A DNA stretch of 64,000 nucleotides from Amoebidium appalachense (Eukaryota > Ichthyosporea): assembly GCA_963693365.1 (NCBI GenBank), contig CAVNZM010000010.1:248001-312000 (forward strand), read 5' to 3'. Positions 15,233 through 64,000 of the stretch are shown here, piece by piece. Position numbers and translations under genes: made by a program. The notes below the pieces were generated by a model. That model was given only the letters and a program-made list of their open reading frames with translations, did not search any database and was not told the DNA's origin. Each line of letters starts with the position of its first letter. Position 1 is the first letter of the stretch.

Positions 15233-16003
15233 ATGCACGATAATTTTCTTGGCCAGTCCAGATACCGCGGAAAAATGGGTCGCACGTTGTTCCAATGTTT
15301 GGTCCCCGGCTGCGACAGCACACCCAGCAAGAAGCATAACGTAGAGCGCCACGTATGGCTTCAGCACGTACGCAAGTGGATGAACTGCCGCACGCAGGAG
15401 TACAATGTTTCCGTGCACAAACGCTACGTCGAGGCATATGTTGGCCGCCATCACAGTAGCGGGTCAGGTTCGGATTTGCCGACGCCACCACCCACACCCG
15501 ATTGCATTTCCGAGTGCGGCGACCATTCTGCACCAGTTAGCGCAGCAAACACACCGATGGTGGGTTCCCCGTTGGTTTCTGCAGCGTCCACGCCGATAGC
15601 CACTAGGTTCCCAGCCACACCTTCGTTCGAAACTTACCTCGCTGAGCTAGCAGCCAACGAGAAGAACAAATCAAATTTCGAAGTAAACGGCGCAAAAGAC
15701 TCCAGCGATGACGTAACTGCGGCCAAGCAATTGGCTCTTCTTTCACAGCCACAGCAAGCGCGGGTGCAACAGACACAGTGGCAACCCAACGGCTACGAAC
15801 AGCAAGTCAACTACTACCAACCGAACTACCCACCCACCTTCCATCCGCACCAACCCTACCAGGCCCCACAGGCACCAACACAGTTGCGTTCTGGTCTTGA
15901 TGAGCTGGCTTTTGCTGCTTGTGAGATATCACGTGTAGCAGCCATGGCAGGTGTGGGCCCGGACTCTCTGTCCCTTGACAAGAGACATTGGCGTCCCTGG
16001 TAA
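15233..16003 (+). CDS. Single C2H2 zinc-finger protein with Q/P-rich tail, intronless
   Basis: One uninterrupted reading frame encodes 256 residues from 15233. An internal ATG at 15275 in a stronger context (A at -3, G at +4) would give 242 residues, and an upstream ATG at 15161 would give 280. A C2H2 finger is visible near the N-terminus: C22-x4-C27-x12-H40-x4-H45, within CLVPGCDSTPSKKHNVERH. It is followed by a basic segment (HVRKWMNCR). Then come a Ser/Pro/Thr-rich part with PTPPPTP, an acidic stretch and a Gln/Tyr/Pro-rich low-complexity region resembling an activation domain. A last segment (GLDELAFAACEISRVA) looks helical. A DNA-binding regulator is inferred. I do not recognise a specific orthologue. 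Two TATA-like boxes lie at 15069 and 15176; the second fits initiation just upstream of 15233. Codon use is coding-like, in contrast to the low-complexity frames around it. Confidence 0.78.
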   Translation: MHDNFLGQSRYRGKMGRTLFQCLVPGCDSTPSKKHNVERHVWLQHVRKWMNCRTQEYNVSVHKRYVEAYVGRHHSSGSGSDLPTPPPTPDCISECGDHSAPVSAANTPMVGSPLVSAASTPIATRFPATPSFETYLAELAANEKNKSNFEVNGAKDSSDDVTAAKQLALLSQPQQARVQQTQWQPNGYEQQVNYYQPNYPPTFHPHQPYQAPQAPTQLRSGLDELAFAACEISRVAAMAGVGPDSLSLDKRHWRPW

Positions 16004-16991
16004 AACATTAACAGCAAATTCTTATTTAGTATACTTCTACCGGGCCTGTGGCTTGGGGTGCTATTGTAAGTTATATAAAAAAGGCAAAGTTAGACGCGAT
16101 GGATATGTATGTAACACGAACTCTGAGGTGAGATTGCGAAGTAGTTTTGTGATAAGAGGTTGTGCTGGTCACACCTGCTCTATGCGCTGGTCGCAGTTTT
16201 TCTATGGCATGAATAAATCGAGAGGTGATCAATAACTCTAAACCCCTTTTTGCATCCAAGCTTCGTAGAAAGGCCAAGCATTGTGACTTGGTGTGCCATT
16301 TTTCGTAGAAGAGGATTTTCTTGTCTGCCACGGTGCTGGTGGAGCAACTGAAGACAATCACTACACGCACCCGCATGCTGTACAGAAAATTGAATAAAAG
16401 GTGAACATGCCTGTTGCGCCATAAATTCAACATTGTCTATGCACGTTAACCCACAGGAATGAAAACGTCGATCAAGCATAAGCATGCATACACGTGGTCA
16501 GGAACACGATTCCGTACTCATCCCAAATTGTAAAGGAGTGCATCAGGGCTGTGATTGCTGATGTGCTCCGTGGGACTCCGAGTCCTAAAGACTTAGAGAT
16601 GCAGCGACAGCTGGGGACTTTGTACACTTGCACCATACGGCACACACTTGGCCATGGCCGCATAGAGGTTTTGTTGTCCTGAAGTTTGCTTTTCGACACG
16701 TTTCTACATCTAGAACTTTACCATGCCCTCGCTTTTTCTGCGCACATGTCAGAGGTGCGCTCGTTGTTGTTCAGGTGGGTGTACTTACATTCTACATCAT
16801 TATGTCGACATGGCAATCGGCGCTCATGATCTCGGACGATGGACTGCGTGCAAAATGTGGCACAATGGGTTGTGTATATTTCTCTATGTGTGTGTGTGTG
16901 TGCTTGAGTGTGCCGGCATGTACGGACGTGTGTGCATGACCACACACAACACACACCATGGTAAGTGTATGCGGGTGTGCGGGCGTCGTGC

Positions 16992-17037
<46 letters not shown>

Positions 17038-17159
17038 CGTAGTAGGCCCCGCAGGGCAGTAGGGCCCGGCCACTTACGTAAGCCAGCAGGTACAAAGCCT
17101 TGGAGACTATAATAACACACATATCCATATCATCTTATGCTAAACACATCAGTCAGTGC
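16004..17159. other. Intergenic region after the zinc-finger gene
   Basis: Unique sequence with a (GT)n array at about 16990-17036. An open frame at 16494-16682 (62 codons, non-repetitive) has no recognisable domain and no clear promoter or splice context; it is not called as a gene. Confidence 0.45.
16212..16217 (+). terminator. Polyadenylation signal candidate (AATAAA)
   Basis: A canonical AATAAA lies about 210 bases after the stop of the zinc-finger gene. A second AATAAA is at 16393-16398. Position and sequence suit a cleavage signal; no transcript evidence is available here. Confidence 0.35.
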
Positions 17160-18135
17160 ACATATCTATACTATATCCATCTAATTAGGCTGAAGATGAT
17201 TATATCTATCAGTAGTACATAAGTGCACATATATATATGGTATCTATCTGATTCACTAATAACACGCATATCCATATCTAACACATAAGCGCACTGACAT
17301 ATGATCGTACGTTTCTAATCAGGTTGATAACACACCTATATACATAACACATAAGCGCACCTATCTATATGATATCTATCTCTGAATTCCGCTGACTACG
17401 CACATATCTGTATCTAACACACAAGCGCATGCTTGAAGTTATATGATTTGGCTGAACAACACATATCATAATCAACAATATTAAAGCGCACACATCTATA
17501 TCATATCTATCTAATTAGGCTAATAATGCGCATGTCTTTATCATATCTATCTAATTAGGCAAATAACACACATAATAGTAGTATCATATCTATCTAATTA
17601 GGCGAATAACACACATAATCCTAGTATCATATCTATCTAATTAGGCGAATAACACACATAATATTAGCATCATATCTATCTAATTAGGCGAATAACACAC
17701 ATATTATTAGTATCATATCTATCTAGTTAGGCGAATAACACACATAATATTGGCATCATATCTATCTAATTAGGTGAGTTATAACACACATAATATTGGC
17801 ATCATATCTATCTAATTAGGCGAATAACACCCCACATAATATTAGTATCATATCTATCTTATTAGGCGAATAACACACATAATATTAGCATCATATCTAT
17901 AATATTAGGCGAATAACACGCATAATACTAGCATCATATCTATCTAATTAGGCGAATAACACGCATAATATTAGTATCATATCTATCTAATTAGGCGAAT
18001 AACACGCATAAGATTAGTATCATATCTATCCAGTTAGGCGAATAACACACATAATATTAGTATCATATCTATCTAATTAGGCAAATAACACACATAATAG
18101 GCGGCCTATCATATCTATCTAATAAGGCTAATTAA
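17160..18135 (+). repeat. AT-rich minisatellite, unit about 45 bases, about 20 copies
   Basis: The core is ATCATATCTATCTAATTAGG followed by CGAATAACACACATAATATTAG. Copies from about 17460 to 18130 are regular; those from 17160 to 17460 are diverged and have lost the fixed period, suggesting older copies at the left end. No coding potential is seen. Confidence 0.95.
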
Positions 18136-18273
18136 CCACAGATTTTGTCCTCGTGACAGAGCTGCCACCAGCTTAATTCAGTATTTTAGTGTACCAGTGT
18201 ATTGGGAATGAAGCCCACCGGTGGGTTTTCCAATTTTTCCAATTTTTTTCTTTTTTTCCATTATGTGACGGTG

Positions 18274-18304
<31 letters not shown>

Positions 18305-19049
18305 GTGTGTGTGCAGGTCTTCAGCAAGCCCTACTGTAAACAGTTGAACTAGTTGGGATAAGGCAGAGAACAACTGAATCAGAATAAAGACAGAGAACGG
18401 GTAGTAAGGCACACGCGGCCAGGTTACTATTTAATGTGCTCGTTCAGAGTGATCCCCCGTACTGGGACGGCTTGTTTATATAGCCCCCATGTTCCGGATC
18501 ATCTGGATTGGTGGCATTGATGCCTTCGTGACTTCTGACCAGTCAGAAGTTGTGGTCGTCTTTATGTGCACACAGTGCACCAACTTGAATAACATGAAGC
18601 CAACTAAAAGGATAACTTTGTGGCAAATGATTGGTCAACACTTAAGCCCGTTTAGGTTTATACAACTGGGTCTGACTTCCCTATTGGTTCCGTTCATTTA
18701 GCTACAGATGTTGCCTTCGTAGTGGATGAGACTTGCATTCCTATCCTAGCGGTTCTCAAATTCCTATTGGTTCGTACTGACTGCACGGCCACTGCATGTT
18801 GCACACACACACACCACACACACGGCACACGGCACACACATGCATGCAAATGCACCACAGTGCACAGATGTACATATGCACCGTGATGTAGATGTTTCGT
18901 GCACGTACCGTACACACACCAAAAACTTAACGAGAAAACTTTCGAAACGACCTGTGTGTGCTTCTGCATTGCAGTTGCATTGGTCCGTGCACCTGCTCGT
19001 GTCCACAAAAATACGCAGTCACCCATATCAAAGCCGCCTATATAGCCTT
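18136..19049. other. Intergenic region, mostly unique
   Basis: It holds a (GT)n array near 18270-18313 and mixed unique sequence. Short open frames on both strands show no family features. Confidence 0.5.
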
Positions 19050-19054
19050 CCCTG

Positions 19055-19275
19055 ACCCTCCCCCCCCCCCCCCCCCCCCCCCCTCGACCCCTCTGCACCC
19101 CAGAAGTTACCCCCTCCGCACACCCCATCCACCCCTCCGCGAGTGTCAGAATTCACGAAGCAGAGGGGTTTCAAGGAAGGGTGCCAATAAAAACGATACT
19201 GCGGAGGGGTTCACAAAATATATCAAAAGTCCACTGCAGAGGGGTGCTGCCCCCCCCCCCCCCCCCCCCCCCCCC

Positions 19276-19326
<51 letters not shown>

Positions 19327-19966
19327 GGCCGGCCAGTCACCTGCATGATGTGAACTAGAGGCATTGTTCTTTACGCAAAAAGGTAAATACTTTTATAATG
19401 TGTAATAATATACGTGCATGAAAAATTAGAGGTCCTGAAGCTATTAATTACTGAGAAGGTTATTTATTATATTTGAATGAATAACTAAGATACTTCGAAG
19501 CAAAGAGACTGCGCGTTGCGTGCCCGTGCGCCTACGAAATATCTTGTCGCTAAGGTATGTCTATTTTATAGTTTAGGGTATTATGATTGGCGCGATTTGA
19601 GATTTAGAGCTGTAACCAATCAGACAAGTTGTAAAGTCAATCTTATTTGATACATGTCACGACAGATTAATGCCGGTATGGAATGACATACCGGCACATG
19701 TGCGGCCACGTGATTCATGACTTATAGTAGGCTGTGTTTCGCTTTCTAAATGCCGGTCAGTGTGACACATATCTATCAAGGAATTTTAAAATTAATTGAA
19801 CGTTGAACGCAAAAACGCTCCTTAAAAAAAGAAAACTAACACCAAATACTTCAATATTTGGCTGCATACATCCGGAGATATATGTAGATCCAGTTCGGCG
19901 GCACCACGTGTGCACGTGGCACGGCCACCGACCGGCGCCGGCTGCGCAGTAGACTACACGTGCACA

Positions 19967-20011
<45 letters not shown>

Positions 20012-20347
20012 AGGCACCCCTCTTCCCCTCAAAAGTTGCCCCTCCGCAGTGCAACATTTTCGTCCCGCCCCTCTGCTCACCCCTCTGCAAGGTTTTTTTT
20101 GGCACACGCAGAGGGGTGTGCGGAGGGGTTTTTATAGCTTTGCGGAGGGGTGGGCGGAGGGGTGTGTCCCCTCCGCAACCCCTCCGCAAAGCTATAAAAA
20201 CCCCCTCCGCACCCCCTCCGCGAAGTCATAAAACCCCTCCGCAATGTCGTTTTTTCGGCGCGGAGGGGTGACTTTGCGGAGGGGTGAATTTGACCCCTCC
20301 GCAGACGCCCCTCCGCAAAGTGCGCCACCCCCTCCCCCCCTCCTCCT

Positions 20348-20385
<38 letters not shown>

Positions 20386-20390
20386 CCCCT
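19055..20390. repeat. CCCCTCCGCA decamer cluster with large hairpins and poly-C spacers
   Basis: The decamer CCCCTCCGCA or its complement TGCGGAGGGG (with minor variants) occurs roughly twenty times in two groups, 19085-19250 and 20035-20325. In the right group the arms 20118-20152 and 20176-20212 are near-perfect inverted repeats of about 35 bases that include TTTTTATAGCTTTGCGG. A second, weaker inverted pair lies at 20259-20320. Long poly-C runs border each group (19059-19083, about 19250-19324, 19970-20009, 20350-20384). Confidence 0.85.
19671..19696. repeat. Perfect 10-base inverted repeat
   Basis: TGCCGGTATG is followed by six bases (GAATGA) and CATACCGGCA. The motif TGCCGGT recurs at about 19751. 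It could be a protein-binding palindrome or a small RNA hairpin. Confidence 0.8.
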
Positions 20391-20619
20391 CCCTCCCCTA
20401 ACCCGCCCACCCACCCACCCACCCACACACACACACACACACACAGACACAGACACACATGGGGAGGCAGTGGCATGTACATGTGTACTGAGGGCTCAGT
20501 GACTGTACAACACAACTGCAGGACTCCAGGAGCCGGGGCACCTAAACACAAACGTGCAAGTGCACACAGACACAGATACTATTCTAAAAAGGCTTCCGAG
20601 GCTCACTTTGTATTCCCCC

Positions 20620-20655
<36 letters not shown>

Positions 20656-21712
20656 CCATGGCCAGGCCCCCACCTCCCCCTCCCCCCTACCCTTTGCTCC
20701 ATACCCCATTTCTCTTTCTGCGCATATGTGCGTGATCACCATTCACACATTTAAATACACCCACACACAAACACACGTTCACCCACTCTCAGACCCACAG
20801 ACTTACACACACTACACATGCACCCAATCTCAGAGAGAGAGACACACACACACACACGTGCACACACACACACACACACACACCCACCCACCCACCCACC
20901 CACATGTACCGTAACATGCGCGCACATGCATTCCCTCCGATCAGAATCAATTTTAATTGGGCCGCCGTTATCATGCTCATTGTGAGGGTCATCTGCACTG
21001 GTGTAACGTTTGGTTTGTGGTGTGTTGCGCCTGTCTGGGGTTTAGAAAATGTTTCAAAGCTTTGCACGGACTGACACATTTTCACGACGTACACCCTCTA
21101 GCCACGCAAAGTGAGATCGCACACCACCAAGCACAGCCCACACTGTGGCAGCCAGCGCGCTTGCTAACGGGGCATTGTAGGCCCCGTTGGTACCTACCCA
21201 GCCCCCTCTAACGTTTTCAAACAAAGAAAAGTGGCAACGATAATTTTATCCGGTGTAATGGAGCCGATAAAATTGGACGATGTGATTCGGATACCGCTCG
21301 GAACAAATTTGTTCCGGACACTGATTGGTGCGTGGCTACTGGGATACAGTCTATTTATAAATTCACAAATGCATCAAATGACAACACCCCCCTTTTTTTT
21401 GGCCAACCGAACAGGGCACACACCCGAGAACCATAGTGACCAGCACCAGACTTTCACGCAGATACAATCAAGTGCCCTTCCTCAAGCTCAACTTGGCAAA
21501 GACACACTTATGTAAATGAGACACACAATCCTGCGGGTCAAACGACCAAATGTACATGGTTCGTTAACATTCCTGTAATGCGTGTTAGTTGTTTCTATTC
21601 ATCTACATTGGCGCTCGTGTTGAAAATGTGTTGTAGGAGTATAGGAAAATGCTTGTGCTAAAGACATATGTTTGACTGAAACGTGAGAACCCGCGTATAT
21701 GAACTCGCTAAC

Positions 21713-21760
<48 letters not shown>

Positions 21761-21955
21761 AAAAAAATAATAAATAAAAAGGGCCCACTGCAAACGGTCT
21801 GTGGGTGGATGGGCTCTTGTTCACCTTAACCGGATATTCCTTCCATTCTATTGTGTCGGCATTAGTGTTTTTAACACGCTCTACCATTGTGTTAGATGGA
21901 AAGAGGTAGGGGGTGGGTGTGGATGTCTAAAAGAAGCCCCTTAACCCACAAGGGG

Positions 21956-21994
<39 letters not shown>

Positions 21995-22074
21995 ATTTTT
22001 GAAGCTGCTTACATGCAAAATAAATTTAGTTGTCAAGATTTGGTCTTAAAAAATTTCTACAAAATCATGTAAAA
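20391..22074. other. Intergenic region up to the METTL9 3' end
   Basis: It contains CA-rich patches (20420-20460, 20750-20900), poly-C runs, a C-then-A compound tract (21715-21766) and a run of about 38 A (21956-21993). The segment 20940-21600 is non-repetitive with no recognisable exon. Confidence 0.5.
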
Positions 22075-29498
<7,424 letters not shown>

Positions 29499-30476
29499 GG
29501 ATCTTCGTTAGTCGTGTCCAAGCACGTTTCAATCGACGGTTGAGGGTAGCGAGAAAAGGGCTCAAATACAGTAGGAATAAAGCGAATTTAGATGCTTTCG
29601 TTAGCGACGAAACAGTTAAACCAAGCTATGAAGTTTATTTCTCTATCAGGTGTCCTTGCCAATCGCTTAGACGAATTCGAACCACAGACATAAGCCGTAA
29701 TCCATTCGGATTCCGTACCAGTTGCTGTTGTGCGTCCTCGTTCAGACGGTTTAGCAGCGCACTATAGTAACCGCTGCGCGCCCTCAGCATCCTATCTTAA
29801 AAGAAAAAACGGAAAAAATGGAGTAACAGAAAAATCCGAAAAATGGGTAGGTGGAAAGTTGCTCTGTGACTGCAGCTGTGACTGCCTGCTCAGCCAGTCG
29901 GGGCTTTTTTTTAACCAGCCTCGGATGGAGCGCCGTGTTCTACGCTAGCGTAAGGTCGAGAATATGATTGGTTGAAACCGTATCACTTCATCCTTTTTAT
30001 TTTAGTCAGCAGAATTCCGAAGTGTTGAACATTGAATTTTTGGAGAAAGCGATGTTATAACCAAAGGAGCTCATGTTATAGCTAGTTGTACCCGTGTTAT
30101 AAGTTTATTTACTTGCTGCTGCTACATAAGTATTCTCTGTGTGGTTCTGTGCAGCGGGGTTGAATACGCAAGCTTGAGAACTTCTTAACACACGACAGTT
30201 GCCAGGTTGCTAGGGTGGTGCTCGAGTTGTAGCCCGTCGTATCACAAACGCTCACATGATCACACACACAAAACACACACAAAACACACACACACACACA
30301 CACAAAACAACTGGGACACGAACGCACATAGACACACATACATACACACACACCGCATCGGTTTGGAGCGCCACAAATGCCAGGAAGATGCGAATTTGGT
30401 AGTGTAACAATGTCAACGGCATCCACGTCTACACGTCCATCTGAGTTTGATGCGCACACCATGCGCGTTTATTACC
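29499..30476. promoter_or_regulatory. Spacer between divergent METTL9 and DOP1 starts; likely shared promoter region
   Basis: About 980 bases separate the METTL9 ATG (minus, 29498) from the DOP1 ATG (plus, 30477). The stretch is mostly unique sequence, in contrast to the poly-C-filled flanks. It contains a GATTGG (inverted CCAAT-type) at 29966-29971 and a short (CA)-rich patch at 30262-30310. I see no convincing exon in it. Use as a bidirectional promoter is inferred from geometry only. Confidence 0.45.
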
Positions 30477-63960
<33,484 letters not shown>

Positions 63961-64000
63961 GTGCCCTGCCACCCCTCCCCCCCCCCCCCCCCCCCCCCCC

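Noticed and set aside
16494-16682. 62-codon plus-strand frame (starts MVRNTIPYSS)
   Set aside because: Non-repetitive but with no recognisable domain, and the opposite strand is also open over the same bases. Too weak to call.
17460-18130. CRISPR-like array
   Set aside because: The units are contiguous, with no unique spacers of constant length, and the genome is eukaryotic. It is a minisatellite.

Overview
This is a eukaryotic nuclear window. It has long spliced genes with GT-AG introns, no operons, and a very large load of simple sequence: dozens of poly-C/poly-G tracts of 20-70 bases, and (CA)n, (GA)n, (AT)n and tetranucleotide arrays. Five protein genes can be supported. Four were assembled exon by exon, with phase checked at every junction, and match conserved eukaryotic families from memory of those families; no database search was run. 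POMT2, DOP1/Dopey, METTL9/DREV and WDR6 together suit an opisthokont. With the protist-like intergenic DNA, a unicellular holozoan is a reasonable guess, but that placement is inference.

Layout. 1-2903 (+): last four exons of a WDR6-like gene (tRNA wobble 2'-O-methylation partner). 4534-9033 (+): complete four-exon POMT2-type protein O-mannosyltransferase, 750 residues. 9034-15232: repeat-rich intergenic DNA with a 45-bp minisatellite and weak minus-strand exon candidates. 15233-16003 (+): intronless protein with one C2H2 zinc finger and paired TATA boxes upstream. 16004-22074: gene-poor, with an approximately 45-bp AT-rich minisatellite (17.2-18.1 kb) and a cluster of CCCCTCCGCA decamers forming large hairpins (19.1-20.3 kb). 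22075-29498 (-): METTL9-like histidine methyltransferase, ten exons. 29499-30476: spacer between divergent starts, likely a shared promoter region. 30477 to beyond the right edge (+): a DOP1 (Dopey) gene, 43 exons visible, about 2,070 codons, 3' end outside the window.

The genes are housekeeping: tRNA modification, ER O-mannosylation, protein histidine methylation and endosome/Golgi traffic. They do not form one pathway. The unusual material is in the introns and spacers: (1) poly-C and compound C-then-A tracts of fixed polarity; (2) two dispersed repeat families, mostly in sense orientation and ending in poly-C just upstream of 3' splice sites; (3) tandem duplications abutting splice sites; (4) an inverted-repeat element inside a METTL9 intron; (5) the CCCCTCCGCA hairpin cluster. 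Three conserved exons carry a one-base reading-frame break in or near short homopolymer runs; sequencing or assembly error is the likeliest cause.
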